Below, in pieces: positions 36,128-43,947 of a stretch of 64,000 nucleotides of DNA. Within the stretch, counting starts at the first letter, position 1. Each line of letters starts with the position of its first letter. The notes beneath the pieces were generated by a model, which was given only the letters and a program-made list of their open reading frames with translations, was not told where the DNA came from and did not search any database. The translations under genes were made by a program, and so were the position numbers. The stretch is taken from positions 117,544-181,543 of the forward strand of contig CANLBM010000006.1 of assembly GCA_947488845.1 (NCBI GenBank). The letters run 5' to 3'. Source of the DNA: an uncultured Sphingomonadaceae bacterium. Its GTDB lineage: Bacteria; Pseudomonadota; Alphaproteobacteria; Sphingomonadales; Sphingomonadaceae.

Positions 36128-36388
36128 ATGGATTTTGACGACCAGTTACAGCGCTATTTCGGCACCGCCGATCTTGCGGCGATCCAGCCGGAGGCGATGA
36201 ACGCCGGCATCGAGCATATGCGGGTGGATTTCGGTCTCGAGAAGGATCGCGGACGGCGCTTTGCCCTGTGGGCGGTGCTCTATATGCTCGGCACCCATCT
36301 CGATCTCGACAAGGCGTTTCAGGACGAGGCCGACCGCAACAGCGCGCGGGACTTCATGGATCTGATGGACCGGGTTCCGGAAGACTGA
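36128..36388 (+). CDS. Conserved small acidic protein of unknown function
   Basis: The 86-aa soluble protein (DQLQRYFGTADLAAIQPEAMNAGIEHMRVDFGLEKDRGRRFALWAVLYMLG) is all-helical in appearance. It ends 5 bp before nth and is probably co-transcribed with it. Its family is not known to me by name. Confidence 0.72.
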   Translation: MDFDDQLQRYFGTADLAAIQPEAMNAGIEHMRVDFGLEKDRGRRFALWAVLYMLGTHLDLDKAFQDEADRNSARDFMDLMDRVPED

Positions 36389-36393
36389 GCGCC

Positions 36394-37053
36394 ATGAAAA
36401 AAGCCGATATTTTCGAATTTTATTCCCGGCTCGCTGCCGACAATCCATCGCCGGAGACCGAGTTGAACTACGGCAACACCTATCAGCTGGTGGTCGCGGT
36501 GGCGCTGTCGGCCCAATCGACCGATATCGGCGTCAACAAGGCGACGCGGCGACTGTTTGCCGAAGTGACAACACCGCAGCAGATGGTCGATCTCGGACTC
36601 GACGGTCTGAAAGAGCATATTAAAACAATAGGATTGTACAACACAAAGGCGAAGAACGTGATCGCCTTGTCGGAAATGCTGATCGCCGATTTTGGCGGCG
36701 AGGTGCCAGCCGATCGCGACGAGCTGGTCAAGTTGCCCGGGGTTGGTCGCAAGACCGCCAATGTCGTGATGAACTGCGCCTTTGGTGCCGAGACCTTCGC
36801 GGTCGACACCCATATTTTCCGGGTCGGAAACCGCACCGGCCTTGCCCCGGGCAAGACCGTGCTGGCGGTCGAAAAGAAGCTGGAAACCCAGACTCCCGGC
36901 CCGTTTCGCGTCCACGCCCATCACTGGCTGATCCTGCATGGCCGCTATATCTGCAAGGCGCGCAAGCCCGAATGCTGGCGCTGTCCGGTCGCCGATCTGT
37001 GCCGCTTCAGGAAAAAGACGCCCGCACCGGACGGATGGCCGGCCGATCACTGA
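36394..37053 (+). CDS. nth: Endonuclease III
   Basis: The 219-aa DNA glycosylase/AP lyase removes oxidised pyrimidines. The helix-hairpin-helix LPGVGRKTANVV carries the catalytic Lys, AVDTHIFRV carries the catalytic Asp, and the C-terminal 4Fe-4S site is complete (Cys-X6-Cys-X2-Cys-X5-Cys in CKARKPECWRCPVADLC). The ATG at 36394 is chosen by homology; the frame opens earlier, inside the preceding gene. Confidence 0.95.
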   Translation: MKKADIFEFYSRLAADNPSPETELNYGNTYQLVVAVALSAQSTDIGVNKATRRLFAEVTTPQQMVDLGLDGLKEHIKTIGLYNTKAKNVIALSEMLIADFGGEVPADRDELVKLPGVGRKTANVVMNCAFGAETFAVDTHIFRVGNRTGLAPGKTVLAVEKKLETQTPGPFRVHAHHWLILHGRYICKARKPECWRCPVADLCRFRKKTPAPDGWPADH

Positions 37054-37136
37054 GGTTGCGGATGATATTCAGATTCGCGAAATGTGACGTTATGTAAATT
37101 GTCGCGCAAGATGGGAACCATCCGAAGGAGAAGAAC

Positions 37137-37544
37137 ATGCGTTTGCCAACCACGATCATCATTGCCTCGGCCCTCGCCGCCGGCAGCGTCGCCTTTGCCG
37201 CCGGAAAATCGGCCGAGGATGACAAATATGACATCAAGAGCATTGGCGAGCCGGAAAATTGCATCACCCGCTCCAGTATCCGGTCGACCGACGTGATCGA
37301 CGACCAGACCATAGATTTCAAGATGCGCAACGGTGATATCTACCGCAACCACCTGCCCAACAAATGCAGCGGCCTCGGCTTCGAAGAATCCTTTTCCTAC
37401 AAGAGCTCGACCAACCAGCTCTGCAGTGTCGACATCATCCATGTCCTTTCGCAGACCGGCGGCCGGCTGGATAGCCGCGGTGCCTGCGGCCTAGGCAAAT
37501 TCCAGAAGATCGAGAAAATTCCGAAGGCAGAAAGCGACAACTAG
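37137..37544 (+). CDS. DUF6491-like secreted protein
   Basis: The 135-aa protein has a signal peptide (1-22) and a beta-rich domain with CITRSSIRSTDVIDDQTIDFKMRNGDIYRNHLPNKCSGL and LCSVDIIHVL, the pattern of the DUF6491 family common in sphingomonads. Four cysteines could form two disulfides. A GAAGGAGAAG ribosome site precedes the ATG. Role unknown. Confidence 0.8.
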   Translation: MRLPTTIIIASALAAGSVAFAAGKSAEDDKYDIKSIGEPENCITRSSIRSTDVIDDQTIDFKMRNGDIYRNHLPNKCSGLGFEESFSYKSSTNQLCSVDIIHVLSQTGGRLDSRGACGLGKFQKIEKIPKAESDN

Positions 37545-37627
37545 GCCGCCGCTCGGGAAAGGCCAAATATTTGATTGGCAATCGGGCAATGTCGCTGCTA
37601 GACGCCCATCCGGCGGTACACGCCCTG

Positions 37628-37704
<77 letters not shown>

Positions 37705-37852
37705 TTATTTCAATGACTTATGCTCAGCCAACGCGCTGCGTATGGAATGAGTATGGAAAACAGGGGGTAGCAAACAACCTCCGCATTGTCTGTTGCATAG
37801 GTGTGCCCGAATTTATCAGGCTCTTGAGTGGCATCTGGGAGCGACAGTAATT

Positions 37853-38113
37853 CTATCGGCATACATAAGCGCGATCTTCCCACCAACAATCTTCCACCTC
37901 GTCCGGTAACGATCCCCAAACAACAAACAATCCGGTTAAAGCAATCCCCATTGCGATTAACCCAAACACCGCCCGCGTTTTCGTGAGAGGTGCGCCATCG
38001 CGATCAAATAGGGCATACCAAGCCGCCCAGCCACTAGCTATCCACAAGAGGGCTAAAAGACCGTTTGCGATGCTCTGAATGATCAACACCACGGCTCCCG
38101 CTTTCCACTCCAC
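37853..38113 (-). CDS. Small two-helix membrane protein (island cargo)
   Basis: The 86-aa protein has two hydrophobic segments (about 6-33 and 47-67) and a polar C-terminus with two cysteines (EDCWWEDRAYVC). It starts at a GTG overlapping the last 31 bases of the thermonuclease gene, so the two are probably co-expressed. Family unknown. Confidence 0.6.
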   Translation of the reverse strand: MEWKAGAVVLIIQSIANGLLALLWIASGWAAWYALFDRDGAPLTKTRAVFGLIAMGIALTGLFVVWGSLPDEVEDCWWEDRAYVCR

Positions 38114-38625
38114 GTTCGCGCCAGACCTTCGGCAACGAGTTGGTCGCCCAGCGATCGTCCATTGCGTTCTACTGCACGAAGCAAACGCCCATACTGGTCC
38201 CGGTCGCGACTGCCGATCGGTTGGAGATTAAACGGGCCTGCATTGAGTAACGCTACCAGCCGATCGCGCGCTGCTCTCGCTTGCCTACTCTCGAAAGCAC
38301 ACCGCCCGTCCATTTCTGGCGTGTCTATGTCGGCAATGCGTATTTTCTCTCCATTAAGCCAGAACGTGTCGCCATCGACCACGCAGGTTGTGCGCGGGCC
38401 GTCGGCACAGACTACGATTTGGGGGAGCGCTGCGAAGGCAGCAATGGTCGTATCGGCGCTATCGGTATCATCGACCGAAGGCTTCGACCAATTCGTGATC
38501 GCCATGCCAGCCATGAACGTGACACTAAACATTGCAACTGCCGCGCCCCCGATAAGAAAATTTTTCTTGCGGGGGCCTGTTTTGTAGCGCCGCCTCATCT
38601 CGATTGGCACCGCGCTAAAAGGCAT
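38083..38625 (-). CDS. Membrane-anchored thermonuclease (SNase-fold) protein
   Basis: The 180-aa protein has an N-terminal signal anchor (about 24-45) and a staphylococcal-nuclease-like domain (about 70-180). Catalytic-type residues are visible: Asp in VVDGDTFWLNG, Arg and Asp/Glu in KIRIADIDTPEMDG, and Arg in DQYGRLLR. The domain should face the periplasm. It is an unusual cargo: it could degrade incoming DNA or serve in DNA handling. Its stop lies inside the following membrane-protein gene. Confidence 0.85.
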   Translation of the reverse strand: MPFSAVPIEMRRRYKTGPRKKNFLIGGAAVAMFSVTFMAGMAITNWSKPSVDDTDSADTTIAAFAALPQIVVCADGPRTTCVVDGDTFWLNGEKIRIADIDTPEMDGRCAFESRQARAARDRLVALLNAGPFNLQPIGSRDRDQYGRLLRAVERNGRSLGDQLVAEGLARTWSGKREPWC

Positions 38626-38644
38626 CTAAAGCGACACACCTAAT

Positions 38645-38911
38645 CTACTCGTTCGCCAGGATATAGCGTGCCGCTCTTCCAACTACGGCAGGCCCGATGA
38701 CAAAAACTAGAATCCCCTCAATTACCTTATTATGTCTGTCGGGAGGATTGCCAATTGTTACCGCAAGCAAAAGAATGAACAATAGTCCGGCTACGCCGTA
38801 GCCGATCCAATGGAGCGATCGCCCGATGCGAATAACAACACCAGTTTCGGCCTTGGCCTTAGGCCAGAGCCATTGTGGTAAACGCCGGTCGAGATTACTC
38901 ACTTTCCCCAC
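38645..38911 (-). CDS. Small membrane protein (island cargo)
   Basis: The 88-aa protein has two likely membrane segments (about 34-52 and 64-83) after a basic, Trp-rich N-terminus (RRLPQWLWPKAKAETG). It overlaps the stop of the preceding gene by 13 bp and precedes the thermonuclease gene by 19 bp. No family recognised. Confidence 0.62.
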   Translation of the reverse strand: MGKVSNLDRRLPQWLWPKAKAETGVVIRIGRSLHWIGYGVAGLLFILLLAVTIGNPPDRHNKVIEGILVFVIGPAVVGRAARYILANE

Positions 38912-39111
38912 GCCCTCCGAAGCGCCTCTATTTCCTCTTCAGAGAGGGGCGGGTTTCCAGCTTCGTAGTTTGCTAGTTCCACCCATGCCTGAAAACTATC
39001 AGTATCGTTCGCGATGAAGGGCGCTAAGGGCTCAACAATCTTGCCCAATTCTAGCGGCGAAGCGCGCGGCGGCAAGCGGTCAAGAGGACTGACGGTTTTT
39101 CCAATTCGCAT
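38899..39111 (-). CDS. Small soluble acidic protein (island cargo)
   Basis: The 70-aa product (MRIGKTVSPLDRLPPRAS... then ANDTDSFQAWVELANYEAGNPPLSEEEIEALRRAWGK) is acidic at the C-terminus with no membrane segment. The ATG at 39111 is preferred; the frame opens at 39138. It leads a four-gene minus-strand cargo unit with the two membrane proteins and the nuclease. Confidence 0.55.
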   Translation of the reverse strand: MRIGKTVSPLDRLPPRASPLELGKIVEPLAPFIANDTDSFQAWVELANYEAGNPPLSEEEIEALRRAWGK

Positions 39112-39543
39112 CGACTTGCTTCCCCTAGTTTGCCGCATACCTCTTTTTGACTAAAAAATTAATGACCAAAGACGAGCTATAACGAACAAACCCCTTCAAG
39201 ACAATTCTTGCACCAGATGCACAATATCTCTCAGGTAGCGTGCCGTTTTCTCAACTTCGGAAGAGCGCCCGCATGCTTTCAAGCACTGCGATTAAGGCCT
39301 CGCGCGCGCGGGCGAGAAACTGTATTAACGCTATCGTCGTTGATTGGCGACGGTTTACAGATTGGCGGCTGGAGAGATTAACCGACCCCCTGCAGTCTCA
39401 ACTCTGATTTTGTGAAATATCGATCTAGGTAGTTTTCCTGAATGAATTCCACATCTCTTTATCTTATTCTTGATATTGGCAAGGCTATCGGATTGGAAGC
39501 GACCCGCTGACCCCGAGTGCGTTGCCGTTTAATAGTGTGTTTA
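39112..39543. other. Island intergenic region with repeat remnant
   Basis: About 430 bp without a supported gene. It contains, at 39272-39293, a sequence close to the 3' part of the HGGxSTG gene (41474-41495): on the minus strand it would read NRSA-stop-KHAG against NRNAWKHGA. This looks like a decayed copy. The promoter of the nuclease cargo unit should be near its left end. Confidence 0.45.
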
Positions 39544-39819
39544 CTATTCGGTTCTGGTGTCGTCGATTGCGTCAGCCATGCGGTCGAGCTCGCCCGATCT
39601 GTCCAGTTCAAGCGCAAAAGCCCGTTGCCGTTCTTCCAGATCGCGCGCGGTGTAACATTCGACCGCCGTCATGCCTCGGCAATCCACGCCGCTAGTTGAG
39701 TCTTCTGTCTCTGTTGTGCCGCCTGTCGGTTTCATAAGAACGGCAAGCAACAGCAGCACCGATGCAGCGGCCCCTAATTTTATCCAAACAGACGTTTTAG
39801 CCGGTTTCGGGTCGTTCAT
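39544..39819 (-). CDS. Small single-pass membrane protein (island cargo)
   Basis: The 91-aa protein has one membrane helix (about 12-26, LGAAASVLLLLAVLM), a Thr/Glu/Ser-rich stretch, then a polar region with two cysteines (VDCRGMTAVECYTARDLEERQRAFALELD). The ATG at 39819 follows GAGAGAGGAACC. Its topology suggests a periplasmic C-terminal domain. Family unknown. Confidence 0.62.
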   Translation of the reverse strand: MNDPKPAKTSVWIKLGAAASVLLLLAVLMKPTGGTTETEDSTSGVDCRGMTAVECYTARDLEERQRAFALELDRSGELDRMADAIDDTRTE

Positions 39820-40320
39820 TGCCCTAGGTTCCTCTCTCGTGCTGTTTACGGCCGATCTCATAGCACAAGAAAAGCGGCGCACCAACGCGATATGCCTCAA
39901 TCGACGGGTCCCTCTCCAGAGGCATACTGAGAATGGGTGGCGCTGAGCCGTCAAAAATAAGGTCAGCTGTCGGACTCGTGCGTAATGAGGGATCAAAAAT
40001 TCAGTCTAAGCGGTCGGGTCGGGTTCATCCACGCCCCAGACACCTGGCCTGCCAGAGCAACCTATTGCCCCCACGATCTCGGTTTTAATAACCATTGTGC
40101 TGTCATTGCTTAAATGGCCGACAAAATGCTTGCGATATGAGACACAGCCGCATCGCTCACGGTTGGCAGTTTAGACCGAATTCGCGCACGGATTAACAAT
40201 GTGTTTAGCAAGTGAGATTTTCTCTAGGAATCGACAATGTACCAGAAGTTGCGGCAACCTTGGTATTTTAAGATGTAGAATGTTGTGGTACCAAGTCGAG
40301 AACTATATGGAGACTTAAAC
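39820..40320. other. Island intergenic region
   Basis: Roughly 500 AT-rich bases with no supported gene on either strand. Short frames lack ribosome sites. It separates the minus-strand membrane gene from the plus-strand 43-codon peptide and probably holds promoters for both. Confidence 0.4.
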
Positions 40321-40452
40321 TTGACCCATGAAGATAGGTTGGAGCAAGCTCGGATTGAAGGCGAAATTGCCCGCGCCAAAAAGAAGGCCAAGGACGCCGA
40401 GATGCTATCTGTCATATTGGTTTTTATCATCATCTACCTACTAATTTTCTAG
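40321..40452 (+). CDS. 43-aa single-pass membrane peptide
   Basis: TTG start at 40321, stop TAG at 40450-40452. The peptide is MTHEDRLEQARIEGEIARAK followed by KKAKDAEM, then a hydrophobic tail LSVILVFIIIYLLIF: a charged amphipathic helix followed by a single membrane helix. A GGAG site is 8 bp upstream of the TTG. This layout is shared by many small membrane toxins and regulators. It is the only plus-strand gene within the island. Confidence 0.55.
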   Translation: MTHEDRLEQARIEGEIARAKKKAKDAEMLSVILVFIIIYLLIF

Positions 40453-40457
40453 TGGCC

Positions 40458-40730
40458 TTACTTTCTCCAATTCATTACTGGCTCAGAGCATATATCGCGC
40501 TGATATTTAGTTTTGATCTCATCGCAAATAAAATCTGCGCCGGCCTCAAAATCGCGTTCCAGATACTTTGGGGTCCCCGGACTAAATGACTTCGGGTACA
40601 TCTGTTGCATCATTTCATTTGAGATGACCCTGCCATCATTTTCCGCTCGTTTAGCTTCTTCAACTAACGAAGAATTGCACGCTGTAGTTAGTGCAAGAGC
40701 AGGGACACAAAGCCAGCGTGTCAAATTCAA
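40458..40730 (-). CDS. Putative small lipoprotein (island cargo)
   Basis: The 90-aa product from a TTG at 40730 begins with a short signal and lipobox (LTRWLCVPALALTTAC, Cys near 18) followed by a soluble domain with a Cys pair (FICDEIKTKYQRDICSEPVMNW). The frame is open to 40796; that part reads DAWKHGG, matching the HGGxSTG gene, and looks like a recombination scar rather than part of the protein. It ends 5 bp from the small peptide gene, convergently. Confidence 0.5.
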   Translation of the reverse strand: MNLTRWLCVPALALTTACNSSLVEEAKRAENDGRVISNEMMQQMYPKSFSPGTPKYLERDFEAGADFICDEIKTKYQRDICSEPVMNWRK

Positions 40731-40804
40731 GCCCCCATGCTTCCAAGCATCGAGAAAGCCTATTGCGTCGGGATGATTTTGATAATGGTTGCACATGGGC
40801 GAAA

Positions 40805-41422
40805 TTACTCATTTGGCCTAAAATCTTGTCCGCTAGGTATCCCTGCAAAGCCTCGTACTATCCATCCTAGGACTACCGAGAATAACCATAAAAAAATGAT
40901 GCCACCGGCGAAAAATGGAAGCGATTCTTTCAATCGTCCCCAAATCGCTATTGGCTTTTGCTTCCACAAATTTCTTTCAACGTAGAGCAATTGACCTTGA
41001 GTGATGTCGGGATTTTGAGTGCGTTCGGATATATATGATTCAACGTTCCTATTATATCTATCGCCGAATGAGATAAGTGGATCGCCCTTTTTATAACCAT
41101 TTTCTAAGTCGTCGTTCTCAGCAATTGACTCCAGATAGACGAAAGCGTCGTAAGGCTGTTGTATTGTCGGTTCCGGCCGGAAACATAGGGCAACATCTCG
41201 CCGCTCCTTGTCTGGAAATAGAACTCTGTTCGCAGACTTCTCGATACTCGGCCAATCACAACTTTCAGCGGTATACTCGAACGCCCCGCTTGGATGCGAG
41301 GATTCAAACATTACCAAGCTCGAATCTGGAGTGAAAATGATATAACCGCCTAATCCCAAGCCGATTGTCCACTGAAATAGATTAGTTATTCGTCTACCGC
41401 CTTCAAACCAATTTATTGCCAC
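40805..41422 (-). CDS. Two-helix membrane protein of unknown function (island cargo)
   Basis: The 205-aa protein has one membrane segment near the N-terminus (about 13-31) and one near the C-terminus (about 170-190), with a long polar loop between. It starts at a GTG one base after the stop of the HGGxSTG gene, so it is translated from the same message. It is AT-rich relative to the Rep operon. I recognise no family. Confidence 0.65.
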   Translation of the reverse strand: MAINWFEGGRRITNLFQWTIGLGLGGYIIFTPDSSLVMFESSHPSGAFEYTAESCDWPSIEKSANRVLFPDKERRDVALCFRPEPTIQQPYDAFVYLESIAENDDLENGYKKGDPLISFGDRYNRNVESYISERTQNPDITQGQLLYVERNLWKQKPIAIWGRLKESLPFFAGGIIFLWLFSVVLGWIVRGFAGIPSGQDFRPNE

Positions 41423-41423
41423 C

Positions 41424-41660
41424 TCAAAATTCCAAGCTCTGATTCAGTTGCCTAATTTCTCTAGAATAAGCCCCATGCTTCCAAGCATTGCGGTTGCCCA
41501 TCGGTGCACCGGTTGATGTCCCGCCATGCATACGGCAACGCCCGTTAGCCATCCCCGGCGATTGGCACGGCTTCCCGCTTCGCGTCTTTGCGCCGCACCC
41601 GCTGGAGATCGGGGACGCCGGGTGCTGTGATTGCATGGGGTTGTTTCCCGTTTTCTGCAT
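41424..41660 (-). CDS. HGGxSTG-motif small protein
   Basis: The 78-aa protein contains CGAKTRSGKPCQSP, GRCRMHGGTSTGAPMGNRN and AWKHG, the pattern of the HGGxSTG family found on prophages, plasmids and integrative elements. The His/Cys spacing suggests a small metal-binding module. Its first ~115 bases (from the ATG at 41660; ATG at 41636 is an alternative) overlap the end of the preceding gene in another reading frame. Its role in the element is unknown. Confidence 0.75.
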   Translation of the reverse strand: MQKTGNNPMQSQHPASPISSGCGAKTRSGKPCQSPGMANGRCRMHGGTSTGAPMGNRNAWKHGAYSREIRQLNQSLEF

Positions 41661-42162
41661 TTTGCCCCCCTGTCTGGACGGTATCGGCAATGACCGCCTG
41701 CCCGCCGCGATTATCGACGTGAACATGCTTTATGACTTGTTCCCCGCCCCTTGCCAAGCGATCCAGTGCTTCAATGGTTGTGCGGCATTGTGCTTGAGCC
41801 TTTAATCCCAGCCGCATGAAGCGTTCAGCCGCGCTAAAATGATCTTTCAAGTTATTTTCTGCACGCGATACCATAATGGTAAAAACCGCATCTAGTGCCA
41901 TCGCTTGTGATGTTAAAATGTCCCGTTGGTCGCTCAAATCATCGTCGCGGACCTTCTTGCAAGCTTCGGCCATAATTTCCGCCGTGTCCGTCAAATTAGG
42001 CTGTTCGCCGCTAAAGTGCTTCCCGCCTAGATTGCCGACAATAAACCCGTTGCGGATCATCGGTCGCATGGCGACTTCGGTTAATAGTCGGCTGTCCGTT
42101 TTGCCGCTTTCCCGCTCGACCTTCAAACTGTCCGCTGTGTCATTCGCTTTTGCTTTTGTCAT
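41545..42162 (-). CDS. Mobile-element protein of unknown function overlapping the HGGxSTG gene
   Basis: The 205-aa protein starts at the ATG at 42162 (MTKAKANDTAD, with AAGGA upstream), 2 bp after the Rep stop. A central helix (ILTSQAMALDAVFTIMVSRAENNLKDHFSAAERFMRLGLKAQAQCRTTIEALDRLA) and the tail EQVIKHVHVDNRGGQAVIAD are features I associate with proteins beside HGGxSTG genes in alphaproteobacterial islands. The final third is encoded by DNA that also encodes the HGGxSTG N-terminus in another frame. Confidence 0.72.
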   Translation of the reverse strand: MTKAKANDTADSLKVERESGKTDSRLLTEVAMRPMIRNGFIVGNLGGKHFSGEQPNLTDTAEIMAEACKKVRDDDLSDQRDILTSQAMALDAVFTIMVSRAENNLKDHFSAAERFMRLGLKAQAQCRTTIEALDRLARGGEQVIKHVHVDNRGGQAVIADTVQTGGQNAENGKQPHAITAPGVPDLQRVRRKDAKREAVPIAGDG

Positions 42163-42164
42163 TT

Positions 42165-42983
42165 CTAGTCCTTCGCTTTCCGCGCTTTCGCGCCAATGTT
42201 TTGTGATGTTCCGCAACGCTTGCCGATGATGTGACCGCCTGGTTCATGGGCGCGGTCAATGTGGAAGGCGTCCAGCACAGCTTGCGGTGCGCCTTTGCAG
42301 CAATAGCCGAACGCCGCCGCCAGATTTACCGAATGCAATTCAGGGTTGCCGACTTCCAACCCCAGCCGCCCGCCAATTGGCTTGCTATGGATCACGCGCT
42401 TCCGATATTTGTTACCGGTGATACGGCTCAACCAGCCCTTCTGTAGCGCGGTCAATCGCATGACATGTCCGGCCGGAACATGAGCCAGCAAGTGACAGTG
42501 CCAACCTTTCCGGTCACCATTCTCATGCACCCAAAGCCAAGTGGTCGCGCTGCCATGTCGTGCCAGCATCTTGGCCATCAATCCGGTAAAGCGCCCCGTC
42601 GCCTTTGCCATACCCGTTATTGGCACCCCGGCCGCCTGCCAGTGAATTGTGAGCATCCGGGTAAAGGGAAGCCCGATTGCTGCCGCGTGGCGCTCAGCGG
42701 CCCTTAGATTGGCTATTTGGGCGGTTGTCAGCGCATGACTTTCCCGGTCGGCACGGTTGCGCGCACCGCCTCTGGCCATGCTGCAAGGCAAATTGGCTGC
42801 CACACCTAGTCTTATATAGTTAATTGCATGAGGCGTGCCATTTTCCAGCGATGGCTGTTTCCCAACTGTTTTAACAGCTGGCGTGCCAACTGAAACTTCA
42901 CCGAAACCACGGAACGGTGAAGTTTCAAAAGTGCCGCCATGCCGGTCGCAGGCACGTTGCTTGGGCATGGCGACGGGCATCAT
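42165..42983 (-). CDS. HUH-type replication/relaxase-like protein
   Basis: The 272-aa protein shows the motif series of HUH endonucleases: a hydrophobic strand with LTIHW (111-115), the metal-binding HCH (162-164, in KGWHCHLLAHVP), and a candidate nucleophile Y227 in FGYCCKGA, fitting the YxxK form seen in rolling-circle Rep proteins. It is in the compact early operon of the island, overlapping the winged-helix gene by 4 bp (ATGA). I infer that the excised element can nick and replicate itself. Known Rep families are diverse, so the exact family is open. Confidence 0.72.
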   Translation of the reverse strand: MMPVAMPKQRACDRHGGTFETSPFRGFGEVSVGTPAVKTVGKQPSLENGTPHAINYIRLGVAANLPCSMARGGARNRADRESHALTTAQIANLRAAERHAAAIGLPFTRMLTIHWQAAGVPITGMAKATGRFTGLMAKMLARHGSATTWLWVHENGDRKGWHCHLLAHVPAGHVMRLTALQKGWLSRITGNKYRKRVIHSKPIGGRLGLEVGNPELHSVNLAAAFGYCCKGAPQAVLDAFHIDRAHEPGGHIIGKRCGTSQNIGAKARKAKD

Positions 42984-43270
42984 GTAGCGATCCAGACAAT
43001 GGCCTGCTTGCCGGTGCTATTCGGCCTGCGCTGTCCGCTGTCACGGATTAGCCCCCTGCGCTTCAGCTCCGTGGTGCGCGGCTGAATTGACCAGCGGTCC
43101 ATGTCCAGTCTTGCAGCAAGTTCATCGGCGGTCAGGCCAAGCCAACCAGCATCGCATATTGCAGCCTGTGCCATACGCTGGAGCCGCCCTAATTTTGGAG
43201 CGAGGGCAGCGGCAGCGGCAACCGACGTGTCCACGTTCCTGTGGCCCGGTGCATCGGGATAGGTGCTCAT
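42980..43270 (-). CDS. Winged-helix protein of the island
   Basis: The 96-aa protein has a C-terminal winged helix (AICDAGWLGLTADELAARLDMDRWSIQPRTTELKRRGLIRDSGQRRPNSTGKQAIVWIAT). Such proteins beside Rep genes often assist initiation or regulate copy number. It overlaps neighbours at both ends by ATGA, so it is translationally coupled. Confidence 0.72.
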   Translation of the reverse strand: MSTYPDAPGHRNVDTSVAAAAALAPKLGRLQRMAQAAICDAGWLGLTADELAARLDMDRWSIQPRTTELKRRGLIRDSGQRRPNSTGKQAIVWIAT

Positions 43271-43467
43271 CGCCCACCTCCCTCTGCCAATGATGGTAAA
43301 CCGTTGCGGTCTAGAAGTTTCACCAGCCAGTCACGTTGTTTTGCGCTCAACTCAAACGCCACACATACATGGCCTAGAAAGCCCGCTGTCTTGTGCGGAA
43401 GATCCGGATATTGCGAGAGCAGGGCAAGCGCTGCCGTGCGATGGTTTGGGAAGGTTTGGTCAGTCAT
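43267..43467 (-). CDS. Small island protein
   Basis: The 66-aa product (MTDQTFPNHRTAALALLSQY..., ending LVKLLDRNGLPSLAEGGGR) is mostly helical. The ATG at 43467 gives an 8-bp overlap with the upstream gene; its stop overlaps the winged-helix start by 4 bp. No family known to me. Confidence 0.58.
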   Translation of the reverse strand: MTDQTFPNHRTAALALLSQYPDLPHKTAGFLGHVCVAFELSAKQRDWLVKLLDRNGLPSLAEGGGR

Positions 43468-43651
43468 TTCGCAGCACCTCCCCATAACAGAGCCGCGCTA
43501 TATCCCGCGCCATCGAAGGCGACAGGCGGAAACGACAAGCAAGCATTTGCGTTTGCGATTCCGTTGCGGTAGACGATTGATGCAACCAGCCGACAAGTTG
43601 ATTGCGCGAAGCGGCGGGGTGCAACCCGCCGTTTTGCATATCTGCTTTCAT
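43460..43651 (-). CDS. Small island protein
   Basis: The 63-aa product (MKADMQNGGLHPAASRNQLVGWLHQ... RFRLSPSMARDIARLCYGEVLRND) starts 3 bp after the AlpA-like gene and overlaps the next gene by 8 bp. The C-terminal third looks helical. The function is unknown; support comes from the tight operon spacing. Confidence 0.52.
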   Translation of the reverse strand: MKADMQNGGLHPAASRNQLVGWLHQSSTATESQTQMLACRFRLSPSMARDIARLCYGEVLRND

Positions 43652-43654
43652 TGC

Positions 43655-43843
43655 TCATGCTCCCGCTCGATATTCGGGGAGACTTGCGAGATAAGCTTGC
43701 AGGTCAGCAAACGAGATTAACGTTCGCCGTCCAGCCTTTCGAGCGGTAATGTCCTGCCGTTTCAGTGCCTCGTACAAACGCGAGCGCGACAGGCCGGAAA
43801 GCTTTACCGCGTCCGGAATTGTTATCGTAATTGGATTTGCCAT
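43655..43843 (-). CDS. AlpA/excisionase-like helix-turn-helix protein
   Basis: The 62-aa protein has the MerR-like excisionase fold: ITIPDAVKLSGLSRSRLYEALKRQDITARKAGRRTLISFADLQAYLASLP. Proteins of this type act as recombination directionality factors or activate integrase genes in tRNA-borne islands. It is the first gene of the Rep operon. Confidence 0.85.
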   Translation of the reverse strand: MANPITITIPDAVKLSGLSRSRLYEALKRQDITARKAGRRTLISFADLQAYLASLPEYRAGA

Positions 43844-43947
43844 TTCGATGGTTCCCGCAAGGTCCGAGCGTGATTGCCCGGACGTTGTAGGACCTCATTG
43901 GGGCAGCCTTCTCCGATGAAACATGGGGGGTATATTAGTTTAATGAA

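Noticed and set aside
41424..41660. Calling the HGGxSTG protein a phage small terminase
   Set aside because: The motif is common on mobile elements but I know no evidence for terminase activity, and no large terminase is present.
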